NCBI GenBank assembly: GCA_947503765.1
Contig: CANNFA010000004.1
Span: 124,001-188,000, forward strand
Length of the DNA: 64,000 nucleotides
DNA from: an uncultured Paracoccaceae bacterium
Lineage (GTDB): Bacteria > Pseudomonadota > Alphaproteobacteria > Rhodobacterales > Rhodobacteraceae
Direction: 5' to 3'
The notes under the pieces are model-generated. The model was given only the letters and a program-made list of their open reading frames with translations, did no database searches and had not been told where the DNA came from. Each line of letters begins with the position of its first letter. Within the stretch, counting starts at the first letter, position 1. Shown piece by piece: positions 1-7,602 of the stretch. A program made the translations under genes and the position numbers.

Positions 1-2
1 TC

Positions 3-326
3 TCCGCCGCGCCCGGCTTCACGCTTGGCAATGTGCATGTCATGGCCGGCGTGCCCGCGATCTTCAATGCCATGGTCGAAAGCGTTCTGCCCATGCTGAC
101 CGGCGGCGCACCGATGCTGTCGCGCACCCTGCGGGTGGACCGCGCCGAGGGCGAGGTGGCCGACGTGCTGCGCGAGCATGCCATGCGCAACCCGGACCTG
201 TCCTTCGGCTCCTACCCGTTCCATCTGAACGGCCGGTTCGGCACCAACCTCGTGATCCGGGGCAGCGACGGCGCGGCCCTGGACCGGGCCGCGGACGCGC
301 TGAGCGCCGCGCTGGACGGCGCGTGA
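3..326 (+). CDS. CinA-type molybdopterin-binding domain protein (3' end only)
   Basis: The reading frame is open from the first bases of the window and ends in TGA at 324-326, so only the C-terminal 107 residues are present. The segment has the pattern of the competence/damage-inducible protein A family (MoaB/Mog fold): a GVPAIF motif followed by a stretch predicting alternating strands and a late SYP motif. Family members of this short kind in alphaproteobacteria are stand-alone MoaB-like proteins whose exact role is unclear. The stop overlaps the GTG start of the acetyltransferase gene, suggesting translational coupling. The family call is good; a precise function cannot be given. Confidence 0.75.
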   Translation, partial: SAAPGFTLGNVHVMAGVPAIFNAMVESVLPMLTGGAPMLSRTLRVDRAEGEVADVLREHAMRNPDLSFGSYPFHLNGRFGTNLVIRGSDGAALDRAADALSAALDGA

Positions 327-1072
327 CACGGCCCGCCGCGCCGGAGCTGTTTCGCGCAATGGACGCCACCTGGCCGCCCGCGCGCCTGTTCCGCCTTGGC
401 CCCTGGTGCCTGCGCGATGGCGCTGGCGGTGGGCAGCGCGTTTCGGCTGCCACGGCCGAGGGGCCGGTGCAACGGCCCGACATCGCCGCGGCCGAGGATG
501 CGATGCGCGCCATGGAGCAGACGCCGCTGTTCATGCTGCGCGAGGGCGAGGAAGCGCTCGACAGCCTGCTGGCGGCGGAGGGCTATGCGCTGCACGATCC
601 CGTCGCGCTTTACACCGCGCCGATCACGCTTCTGACCAGCAAGCCGGTGCCGCCCGTTTCCGCCTTCACGATCTGGCCGCCCCTCGCCATTCAGTACGAC
701 CTCTGGACCGCCGCCGGTATCGGGGCGCCCCGCCAGGCGGTCATGGCCCGTGCGGCAGGCCCGAAAACCGCGGTCCTGGCGCGTCAGAACGATCGCCCCG
801 CGGGCACGGCCTTTGCCGCCTGTGACGGGAAAACCGCAATGGTTCACGCGATAGAGACGGTGCCGAGCCTGCGCCGTCTCGGCGTCGGTACCAACATGCT
901 GCGGGCAGCCGCGCATTGGGCACAAGATCAGGGGATGACGACCCTGGCCTTGGCAGTCACCCGCGCAAATGACGCTGCGTGCGGACTCTATTCTTCCCTT
1001 GGGATGCAGGTTGCCGGATACTATCATTACAGAATAAAACAAGGCCGGGAACCGGCCACGGAGCAGTCTTGA
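323..1072 (+). CDS. GNAT family N-acetyltransferase
   Basis: A 249-residue protein whose C-terminal half (about residues 130-240) is a GNAT fold. The acetyl-CoA loop is visible around residues 183-192 as RRLGVGTNML, followed by the long helix and a late N-D/A-A-LYSSLGM segment typical of motif B. The N-terminal 120 residues also look like a degenerate GNAT half, as in tandem GNAT proteins. The start is GTG at 323, inside the stop of the preceding gene (GTGA overlap), so the two are probably co-translated. The acetyl acceptor cannot be predicted from sequence. Confidence 0.85.
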   Translation: MTRPAAPELFRAMDATWPPARLFRLGPWCLRDGAGGGQRVSAATAEGPVQRPDIAAAEDAMRAMEQTPLFMLREGEEALDSLLAAEGYALHDPVALYTAPITLLTSKPVPPVSAFTIWPPLAIQYDLWTAAGIGAPRQAVMARAAGPKTAVLARQNDRPAGTAFAACDGKTAMVHAIETVPSLRRLGVGTNMLRAAAHWAQDQGMTTLALAVTRANDAACGLYSSLGMQVAGYYHYRIKQGREPATEQS

Positions 1073-1157
1073 CAGATCTCAACCAGCCCGCGGCGATGCG
1101 CAGCCGTGACAGAACCTTCTGCCTCATGCGCGCGAGTGCCGGCGGCCCGGCGATCCG

Positions 1158-2096
1158 GTGATCCGCCCCGCCGCCATATCCGCCGCCGCGCTGCTGGCCG
1201 CGTTTCCCGCCACCGCCGAGGTGCTGCGCTTTCCCGCCGATGCCGAGCAGCGCGCGCGCCGCGTCGTCGCCGGCGACAGCCAGTTCCTGCCCACCGCGCC
1301 CGCGGGCGGCGACCGTGTCGACGGCATCGTCGCAGAGGGGAATGTGGAACAGACCGCCTGGAATGTCGGCGACGGCAGCCTGACCACGCTGCAGCTTATC
1401 GCCCCGCTGCGCGAGCAGTTGATCGGCGCCGGGTTCGAGCCGATCTTCGAGTGCGACACCGATGCCTGCGGCGGCTTCGACTTTCGCTTCGAGATCGACG
1501 TGATGCCGGAGCCGGACATGCATGTGAACCTGGGCGATTTCCGCTATTTCTCCGCCCGGCGCGGCGAGGATGCGGAATTCGTCAGCCTGCTGGTCAGCCG
1601 CACCGCGCGCACCGGCTTTGTACAGCTCACCCGGATCGGTGCGCCCGAGGCCGCGCCGGCCTTCACCGCCTCCACCAAGACGCCGGCCCCGGACATGCCG
1701 GTCATCCCCGAGCCGGCCGGCCCGATTGCCGAGACGCTGGAGAAGGCGGGTCATGTCACGCTGGACGACCTGGTGTTCGAGACCGGCTCTTCGCGGCTTG
1801 GCGGGGCGGAGTTCGCCTCGCTCGCGGGGCTTGCGCGCTATCTGCGGTCGAACCCCGACCGGCGGGTGACGCTGGTCGGACATACCGACGCCCAGGGCGC
1901 GCTTGGGGTGAACATCACCCTGTCGCGCAGCCGCGCAACCGCGGTCCGCGAGCGGCTGATCGACAGCTACGGCGTGGCGCCGGACCAGATCGAGGCGGAC
2001 GGCGTCGGGTTTCTTGCACCCCGTGCCAGCAACCTTACCCCCGAAGGGCGCACCCGAAACAGAAGGGTCGAGGTGGTTCTCACCTCGACCCAATAA
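1158..2096 (+). CDS. OmpA family peptidoglycan-binding protein
   Basis: 312 residues starting at GTG. A short signal peptide (about residues 1-20, ending near AFPATA) directs it to the periplasm. The middle (20-190) has no motif I recognise and contains two cysteines (near residue 95-100, C-DTDAC). Residues about 200-310 are an OmpA C-terminal domain: the VGHTDAQG motif at about 238-245 and RNRRVEV near the end contain the Asp and Arg that bind meso-diaminopimelate in peptidoglycan. No beta-barrel is evident, so this is a soluble or outer-membrane-associated wall-binding protein. It is convergent with the LysR gene, only 30 bases away, and no clear terminator lies between them. Confidence 0.85.
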   Translation: MIRPAAISAAALLAAFPATAEVLRFPADAEQRARRVVAGDSQFLPTAPAGGDRVDGIVAEGNVEQTAWNVGDGSLTTLQLIAPLREQLIGAGFEPIFECDTDACGGFDFRFEIDVMPEPDMHVNLGDFRYFSARRGEDAEFVSLLVSRTARTGFVQLTRIGAPEAAPAFTASTKTPAPDMPVIPEPAGPIAETLEKAGHVTLDDLVFETGSSRLGGAEFASLAGLARYLRSNPDRRVTLVGHTDAQGALGVNITLSRSRATAVRERLIDSYGVAPDQIEADGVGFLAPRASNLTPEGRTRNRRVEVVLTSTQ

Positions 2097-2126
2097 AGTT
2101 CGTGCACCTTTCGCGTCTGGCCTATC

Positions 2127-3032
2127 CTACCACTTGTCGGGGCCCTTGTCCGCAAAACTGTGCACGAGAAAGTCGATGAACGCGCGCACCTTCGGCTGGG
2201 TGAACCGCCCCGGCGGATAAACCGCGTAAATCCCCTGGTTTTCCACCGGCAGATCCGGGATCGCCTCCTGCACCAGCCCCTGCTCCAGCGCTTCGGCGTA
2301 CAGGAAGCTCGGCAGATAGGCGATGCCCAGCCCGCTGATCGCCGCGTTCAGCAGCGACTGGCCGTCATTGACGCTCAGCCAGCCGGCGGTGCGCACCTGC
2401 CGCTTTTCCCCGGACGGCGCGGTCAGGCGCCAGACGTTGCCGCTGGACTGGCTGGAATAATGCAACAGCTTGTGCTCGTTCAGATCGTCGATCTTCTGCG
2501 GCCGGCCGAATTTCTGGAAATAGGCGGGCGATCCGATCATCCGCTTGGTGGTCTCCGTCAGCTTGCGGGCGCGCAGCGTGCTGTCCTCCAGCTCGCCGAT
2601 CCGCACCGCCATGTCGAACCCTTCCGAGATCAGTTCGACATACCGGTTGTTCAAAACCATGTTCACCGTGACATCCGGAAAATCCGACAGGAATTCCCCC
2701 AGAACCGGTGACAGGTGATTCACCCCGAAATCGGTGGCGACGCTGATCCGCAGCAGACCGGACGGCGCCGATTGCATGGACGTGACCAGCGCGTCGGCCT
2801 CTCCAGCATCGTTCAGCACCCGCCGCGCCCGGTCGTAATAGGCCAGGCCGATTTCCGTCGGCGAGACACGGCGCGTGGTGCGATTCAGAAGACGCGCGCC
2901 AAGCCGCGCCTCCAGCGAGGAGACATGCTTGGATACGGCGGATTTGGAAATCCCCATCTTCTTGGCGGCGTCGGTGAAGCCACCCTGGTCCACCACGGTC
3001 GCAAACGCCTCCATTTCCGTCAATCTGTCCAT
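2127..3032 (-). CDS. LysR family transcriptional regulator
   Basis: 301 residues, the usual LysR length. The N-terminal winged HTH (residues 1-60) shows the family pattern: E-F-T-D-A-A-K-K-M-G-I-S-K-S-A-V-S-K-H, then a conserved LLNRTTRR. Residues 90-295 form the type 2 periplasmic-binding-like effector domain. I chose the ATG at 3032 because it gives the canonical N-terminus (MDRLTEMEAF) and has GAG at a good distance upstream; the open frame extends further only because of GC bias. It is divergent from the VanZ-like gene, and LysR regulators often control the divergent neighbour, but no target can be deduced. Confidence 0.9.
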   Translation of the reverse strand: MDRLTEMEAFATVVDQGGFTDAAKKMGISKSAVSKHVSSLEARLGARLLNRTTRRVSPTEIGLAYYDRARRVLNDAGEADALVTSMQSAPSGLLRISVATDFGVNHLSPVLGEFLSDFPDVTVNMVLNNRYVELISEGFDMAVRIGELEDSTLRARKLTETTKRMIGSPAYFQKFGRPQKIDDLNEHKLLHYSSQSSGNVWRLTAPSGEKRQVRTAGWLSVNDGQSLLNAAISGLGIAYLPSFLYAEALEQGLVQEAIPDLPVENQGIYAVYPPGRFTQPKVRAFIDFLVHSFADKGPDKW

Positions 3033-3402
3033 AACATACTCGTTTTCATTGGCCCCACGAGGATCAGGTATGACGCCCAATTCGGGCAGGAATGGGAAGC
3101 GAGCCGGACAATACTGGGGTTTTCGCGCGGATCGTTCAGATGGGCGAAACGCAAAACCCGCCGCCTGGGGGCGCGCCGGCCCGATGGCCAAGCGTATCTT
3201 CGGCGGTTTTCCCGGGCCAATTCGCCATCCCAAAGCGCGGCGGGCCAGATACGCTCGCCCGCACATGGCGCGCGGCTGCTTACGCCCAAGATTCGCCCGA
3301 TTTCCGGCGCAGACTGCCGCTTGGAGCATGCCGCGGTCGATTGCATTCAGCCGAATGACCGCGACACGCTTTGAAGGCACGCACGCACAGACGAGGGATC
3401 GC
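3033..3402. promoter_or_regulatory. Divergent intergenic region between LysR and VanZ-like genes
   Basis: This 370-base spacer carries no convincing gene. It should hold the promoters of the LysR gene (minus) and the VanZ-like gene (plus). A perfect 9-base inverted repeat is present: AGCGTATCT at 3191-3199 and AGATACGCT at 3247-3255, separated by 47 bases. LysR regulators bind T-N11-A dyads, and I do not see a textbook one here, so the repeat is only a candidate. The GAGGGA just before 3403 is the ribosome binding site of the plus-strand gene. Confidence 0.35.
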
Positions 3403-3789
3403 ATGTTTACCGAGGTCGCACGAACCCTGCTCAAATCCTTCCTGATCAGCGCCGCGATCTATCCGCTCGTGCTGCTCGGGGTCTGGGGGCTGATCTGGCT
3501 TGGTGCCCTGGCCACCGATCTGCACATGCCGTCCGACACGCTGCCGCTGGTCTACGGGCTGGTCTTCGCGGTGCTGACCGTCGCGCTGATCGACATCCTG
3601 GGCGTTGCCAGCGTGGTGCTGGCGCTGGTCGCCTCGGCCAACCTGATCGAATACGCCCAGCTTCTGGTGCCGGGCCGCACCGCGTCGGCGGTGGATTTCA
3701 TCGCTGGGCTGGCCGGAATCACCGTCGCCGCGACGCTGGTCTGGGCCGCGCGCACCCTGGTCGGGCGCCACATCACCGGCGAAGCCTGA
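3403..3789 (+). CDS. VanZ-like small membrane protein
   Basis: 128 residues with about four hydrophobic segments (roughly 8-32, 45-65, 66-85, 100-120). Residues 85-110 carry the VanZ-like signature E-Y-A-Q-x4-PGR-x2-S-x2-D, which in VanZ family proteins sits between the last two membrane helices. VanZ from Enterococcus gives low-level teicoplanin resistance, but the many family members in Gram-negatives have no known role, so no resistance function should be assumed. The start ATG at 3403 has GAGGGA seven bases upstream. Confidence 0.7.
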   Translation: MFTEVARTLLKSFLISAAIYPLVLLGVWGLIWLGALATDLHMPSDTLPLVYGLVFAVLTVALIDILGVASVVLALVASANLIEYAQLLVPGRTASAVDFIAGLAGITVAATLVWAARTLVGRHITGEA

Positions 3790-3804
3790 AGCCGCCCGCC
3801 CGGT

Positions 3805-4182
3805 CTACTGCGTTTCCACGCAATGCCGCCGGAACGCCCGCTTGAGCAGATCCAGCTCGGCGCGCAAAAGCTCCAGCTCGCCGCGAATATCGTCCTCCAG
3901 CGGCTCGCCGGTGACGATGGTGAAACTGGCCAGCGTTTCGCCATCCGCCGCGTCCGAGATCAGGAAGGTCTGCACCCCGTCCGACAGCAGGTCGGGCGGA
4001 ATCGCGACCTTGACGTGCCAGGCCCCGGCCCGGTCGGGGTCGGCCATCACGGCGGCGCTGCCCGCGCGCTGGCCCAGATGCGTGACCTGCAGGTCCGGCG
4101 CGGTATCGCCGGAGGCGCCGGTCAGGACGCCTTCCCAGATACCGCCCTGGATCCGGGTCTTGACCAGTGAAAGCTCCGTCAT
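3805..4182 (-). CDS. Conserved hypothetical protein with C-terminal coiled coil
   Basis: A 125-residue soluble protein that I do not recognise. Residues 1-90 look like a beta-rich domain; residues 92-125 form an acidic-basic heptad-like helix (EDDIRGELELLRAELDLLK), a probable coiled coil. The start has AAGGAG nine bases upstream. It lies 13 bases downstream of the next minus-strand gene (4196-4972), so the two are probably one transcript and may work together. The product is of the kind conserved across Rhodobacterales, but no function is known to me. Confidence 0.75.
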   Translation of the reverse strand: MTELSLVKTRIQGGIWEGVLTGASGDTAPDLQVTHLGQRAGSAAVMADPDRAGAWHVKVAIPPDLLSDGVQTFLISDAADGETLASFTIVTGEPLEDDIRGELELLRAELDLLKRAFRRHCVETQ

Positions 4183-4195
4183 GCGCGCCGCTCCT

Positions 4196-4972
4196 TCAGA
4201 TTTCCGCCCTGGGACGCCGGGTCAGCGCCACGTCGCGCAGCCTGATCTGGTTCATTTCGGCCCCTTCGAAAATCAGGTCCAGCCACATCCGCTCTACCCG
4301 CTTTTCGTTCATCTTGGTGTAGGCCAGGTCGAATTCCACCACCGCCTCGCCGCCATCCTCCAGCGGCAACTCGCGCACGATCTGATCGACATTGGGGCCG
4401 TTCTTGATGTTCAGCCGCGCGAAAATCTCCAGCGGCTTTTCCAGGTCGACCACGGCGGCCAGCCGGATCAGGTGACGCCGTTCCAGCCCGAGGGCCGCAT
4501 CCTCGGGCATCTCGACGACCAGCGACAGGAACGAGCCGTCGAACCGGAACACGTCCAGCTGCAACCCGAACGGCGCCAGATCGCTTTCGCGCGAATTGCG
4601 CACCTGGCGAAGCGTCAGTTCGGTGGTCCGGCAATCGTGGAAGATTTTCACCTCGTCGCCGAATTCCGCCTTTGATTCGACGGCCACCATGCCGCGCGGG
4701 CTGATCGGGCCGCGCCAGATCTCGGGGCGGTAGGCCCAGTCGCAATGCAGCGGCTTGTGGATCGCATCGGTTCCGATCGCAGGAAGGGTCAGCCGTTCCT
4801 CGGCGATATGCAGCACCTTGTTCAGCCGCCGCCGCACCTCGCGCGCGCGGCCGCGCAGAACCCGCAGGTCGTCGAGGCTCAGCTTGCGTGCCTCGCGCGC
4901 CGCCCGTCCCCATCGGCGCAACACGCGCTGATGGAACAACCCGGCGGCCTTGCTGCTCATGAACCGTGTCAT
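4196..4972 (-). CDS. Conserved hypothetical protein (Rhodobacterales, possibly DUF6478)
   Basis: 258 residues, no signal peptide and no membrane segment. The N-terminal 60 residues are very basic and helical (many Arg and Lys); the rest alternates short beta strands. I recall a Rhodobacteraceae family DUF6478 with this kind of N-terminus, but cannot verify it. The start ATG at 4972 follows GGAAGGGA. It leads a two-gene unit with the coiled-coil protein downstream. No catalytic motif is visible. Confidence 0.7.
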   Translation of the reverse strand: MTRFMSSKAAGLFHQRVLRRWGRAAREARKLSLDDLRVLRGRAREVRRRLNKVLHIAEERLTLPAIGTDAIHKPLHCDWAYRPEIWRGPISPRGMVAVESKAEFGDEVKIFHDCRTTELTLRQVRNSRESDLAPFGLQLDVFRFDGSFLSLVVEMPEDAALGLERRHLIRLAAVVDLEKPLEIFARLNIKNGPNVDQIVRELPLEDGGEAVVEFDLAYTKMNEKRVERMWLDLIFEGAEMNQIRLRDVALTRRPRAEI

Positions 4973-5072
4973 TCGTCCCTTCCGATGTTCCCCGGATAGC
5001 CTGCCCGCCCCCTGTTTAGAAACAGATAATTTCCGCGCGCAAGGGTCCGGGGCGGTTTTCCGGCCACCCGGA

Positions 5073-5107
5073 CATCCGCCGGCAAAGCGCCCGTGCCGCG
5101 GCGGATG
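5073..5107 (-). terminator. Stem-loop after the lipoprotein gene (weak terminator candidate)
   Basis: CATCCGCCG at 5073-5081 and CGGCGGATG at 5099-5107 form a perfect 9-bp stem with a 17-base loop, just past the stop of the minus-strand lipoprotein gene. No T-run follows, so it may protect the 3' end or act with Rho rather than be an intrinsic terminator. Confidence 0.35.
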
Positions 5108-5122
5108 CGCGCCGCGCCCGTC

Positions 5123-5743
5123 TCAGCCAGCCGATTCACGCCGGATCCGCGCGATCATCCCCTTCAGGGTGACCAGCGCGGCATCGCTGCCCATCGGCTG
5201 ATCCTCGAAGCTCATCACCGCGACGGTCACGAGCCGACCTTTCACCTCGAACAGGCCGCGCCAATAGGTGGCGGCGGTGCCGGGAACGATCTGCGCCGAC
5301 ACATCGCGCAGATGCACCAGAAGCGCGCTGCCCTCGGGCCGGATGCCCAGCACCTTGACCGAATCGGGCTGTCCGTCGCGCGCCAGCGCCGCACGCCCGG
5401 CCGGCGAGGCGAGGTAGGCTTCCAACTGCGGCAGCGACGCGGCGAAGGACGGCCCGCGGCCGGGCGGTGAGACCGTCGCGGTCAGCACGCCGGCCTGCGC
5501 CGGAGCCGCGACCGAAGCGTCCTGCGCAATGGAGGCACAGGATCCCAGCAGGACGAACGGGCTGGCGCCGGTGGTCCGGCTGGCGCCGCGATCCACGCAA
5601 TAGCCTTGCGGGCCCCCGATCACCACCGCCCCAGCGGCGACCGCGACGGTCTGGGGCGGCGTGGCACCGCCGCCGAGACCCAGACCGCCACAGGCGGCCA
5701 GAAGAAAAGGCAGAAGCAGGCTGCCGGCGCGGGGAAGCGTCAT
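5123..5743 (-). CDS. Predicted lipoprotein of unknown function
   Basis: 206 residues with a lipoprotein signal: hydrophobic stretch, then LAAC at about residues 15-18, so Cys18 would be lipidated. After it comes a glycine-rich linker and a domain with two further cysteines around residues 48 and 70. The C-terminal part (about 110-200) reads as an alpha/beta domain. I do not recognise the family; similar lipoproteins are common in Rhodobacterales. The ATG at 5743 was chosen because the signal peptide starts there. It is divergent from the MATE gene, with a 324-base spacer. Confidence 0.75.
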   Translation of the reverse strand: MTLPRAGSLLLPFLLAACGGLGLGGGATPPQTVAVAAGAVVIGGPQGYCVDRGASRTTGASPFVLLGSCASIAQDASVAAPAQAGVLTATVSPPGRGPSFAASLPQLEAYLASPAGRAALARDGQPDSVKVLGIRPEGSALLVHLRDVSAQIVPGTAATYWRGLFEVKGRLVTVAVMSFEDQPMGSDAALVTLKGMIARIRRESAG

Positions 5744-5924
5744 GACCTGTCGCCTCGCATGTCTGGTCCTTTGAACCTTTTCACTGCGGATCGCATAGGC
5801 GAGGCGCGCACCGGACTCAAGGTTTCCGGCGGTCGGACCGCCCTTTGGGGCCGGGTGCGGTGCGGCTCGGCGCGGCCTTGCCTCGCTGTTCCGGCGAAGA
5901 TATGGCTTGCTTTCGCATCCAGCC

Positions 5925-6071
5925 ATGTCCGCGATGTCGCCCGCTTTCACCCCGACGATGGACGAAGCCCATGCACAGCACCACGAGCCTTTGCACGAGT
6001 TGGCGATGACGGGGCCGGACGACGCGCGGCGGCGCGGCTGGAATGGCTTGACCCGGGCGCGCGGCGCATGA
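5925..6071 (+). CDS. Possible small ORF overlapping the MATE start
   Basis: A 48-codon frame begins at ATG 5925 and ends in a TGA that overlaps the MATE start codon (ATGA at 6068-6071), an arrangement typical of translational coupling. No good ribosome binding site precedes ATG 5925, and the peptide (rich in His and Arg) resembles nothing I know. It may be chance, but it is the only candidate in the 324-base spacer 5744-6067, which otherwise should hold the divergent promoters for the lipoprotein and MATE genes. Confidence 0.2.
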   Translation: MSAMSPAFTPTMDEAHAQHHEPLHELAMTGPDDARRRGWNGLTRARGA

Positions 6072-7459
6072 CGCGGATATCGGCCGGCGTGCCGCGCCCG
6101 CAATATCCGTTCGACGTTCGGCATGGCGACGTCTGGCGCATCGCCATTCCCGCCTGCCTTGCCTTCGTGACCGAACCGTTTGCCGGCATCGTCGATGCCG
6201 CCGTGATCGGCCGGCTCGGCGATGCCGGTCTGCTGGCCGGGCTGTCCATCGGGGCGGTGGCATTCAACACGATGTTCGCCCTTGCCTTTTTCCTGCGCTT
6301 CGGCACGGCGGGGCTGACGGCGCAGGCCGTGGGGGCGCGCGATCCGCTCGACGGGATCTTCCATCTTGCCCGCGCCCTTCTGTTCGCGGCGGCGCTGGGC
6401 CTGCTGGTGCTGATCTTCGCGCGTCCCGTCCTGGCCGGCTTTCAGTTCTGGTTCGACCCGCCGCCCGGGGCCGCCCCCGCCTTTGCCGATTACTTTGCCA
6501 TGCGCACATTCTCGGTTCCGTTCGTTCTGATCAACTTCGTCCTGCTCGGCTGGTTCTATGGCCGTGCCGAGGCGATGACCGGCCTGTTGCTGCAGATCGT
6601 CATCAATGTCCTGAACATCGTGCTGAGCGTCGCCTTCGTGGCGTGGCTGGGGCTGGGCGTTAAAGGCGTGGCCTTTGCAACGGTTCTGGCCCAGGCCAGC
6701 GCCGCGATGCTGGGGCTTGCCCTGGTACTGCGCCATTACGGCGGCCTGACCAGGATCCGCTCGATCCTGTCGATTTCCGCCCTCGGCAACATGGCAGAGC
6801 TGCGCCGAATGTTCGCGCTCAGCCGCGATCTGACGATCCGCAGCGTCGCCCTGACCGGCGCCATCGCCTATTTCGCGGCCCAGGCCGGAAAGGAAGGGGA
6901 TGCCGCCCTCGCGGCGGTCGGCGTGCTGCTGCAGCTCGCAGGGTTCGCCAATTTCCTGCTCGACGGCATCGCAACCGCGGTCGAACAGCTCTCCGGCCGC
7001 GCGGTGGGCGCCAATTGGCGGCCCGCCTTCGAGCGGTCGATCCGGCTGAGCTTTCTGTGGGGGGCGGTGCTTGCGGTGGCCCTCTTCGCGATCCTGCTCG
7101 GGGCGGGCGGCGCGGCGATCGACCTTGTGAGCACCAGTCCCGATGTGCGCCAGGCGGCGCGGCAATACCTGATCATGGCGGCGATCATTCCGTTGACCGG
7201 CATGCCGGCCTATGTGCTGGACGGGGTGATGATCGGCGCCACGATGAACCGGATCATGCGGAACGGAATGCTGGTGTCGCTGGCCGTCTTTCTGCTGGTG
7301 ACATGGACGTTGCAGCCGCCGTTGCAGCTTTGGGGGCTGTGGATCGCCTATCACGCGATGCTGCTGGTGCGCGCCGGCATCTATGCCCGCTGGATCGCAA
7401 GGCAGAAACACCGCATCTTCTCGGCAGTGCCGGGACCGGCAGGCGTCGGCGGGGCCTGA
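6068..7459 (+). CDS. MATE family efflux transporter (DinF-like)
   Basis: 463 residues with about 12 hydrophobic segments, the usual MATE size. The N-terminal region has the family pattern IAIPACLAF-x-EPFAGIVDAAVIGRLG, as in the DinF/NorM-like branch, with Glu near residue 40 and Asp near 45. MATE proteins export organic cations or other small molecules by Na+ or H+ exchange across the inner membrane. The substrate here cannot be predicted. The start at 6068 was chosen because it gives the standard N-terminus; upstream in-frame sequence has no hydrophobic character. Confidence 0.88.
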   Translation: MTRISAGVPRPQYPFDVRHGDVWRIAIPACLAFVTEPFAGIVDAAVIGRLGDAGLLAGLSIGAVAFNTMFALAFFLRFGTAGLTAQAVGARDPLDGIFHLARALLFAAALGLLVLIFARPVLAGFQFWFDPPPGAAPAFADYFAMRTFSVPFVLINFVLLGWFYGRAEAMTGLLLQIVINVLNIVLSVAFVAWLGLGVKGVAFATVLAQASAAMLGLALVLRHYGGLTRIRSILSISALGNMAELRRMFALSRDLTIRSVALTGAIAYFAAQAGKEGDAALAAVGVLLQLAGFANFLLDGIATAVEQLSGRAVGANWRPAFERSIRLSFLWGAVLAVALFAILLGAGGAAIDLVSTSPDVRQAARQYLIMAAIIPLTGMPAYVLDGVMIGATMNRIMRNGMLVSLAVFLLVTWTLQPPLQLWGLWIAYHAMLLVRAGIYARWIARQKHRIFSAVPGPAGVGGA

Positions 7460-7539
7460 GCCTCGCTCGTGCGCGGCACACGGCGCCGCACCCCATCTTG
7501 TTCCCCGACCCGCGCCGGGCCTGCGGGCATCCGACCGGC

Positions 7540-7568
7540 TTGCTTCAACCCGATCGCTAATATATCAG
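7540..7568 (+). promoter_or_regulatory. Candidate promoter/operator of the sugar-acid operon
   Basis: Just upstream of the dehydratase gene is an A/T-rich island in GC-rich DNA. TTGCTT at 7540-7545 could be a -35 element, and CTAATATATCAG at 7557-7568 is a near-perfect 12-base palindrome (one mismatched pair) that overlaps the probable -10 region. Such sites are typical of GntR- or IclR-type repressors. The spacing to TTGCTT is shorter than ideal. No regulator gene of these families lies in the window. Confidence 0.35.
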
Positions 7569-7602
7569 TTGCCCCGTCAGGCAAAACACAGGGAACGGCG
7601 AC

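Noticed and set aside
2127-3032. LysR gene as the regulator of the sugar-acid operon
   Set aside because: It is 4.5 kb away with five unrelated genes between and has its own divergent neighbour; nothing in the sequence links them.
5123-7411. Long minus-strand frame through the MATE gene
   Set aside because: The region from 5744 on is antisense to the MATE gene with no protein-like features; only 5123-5743 is a real lipoprotein gene.
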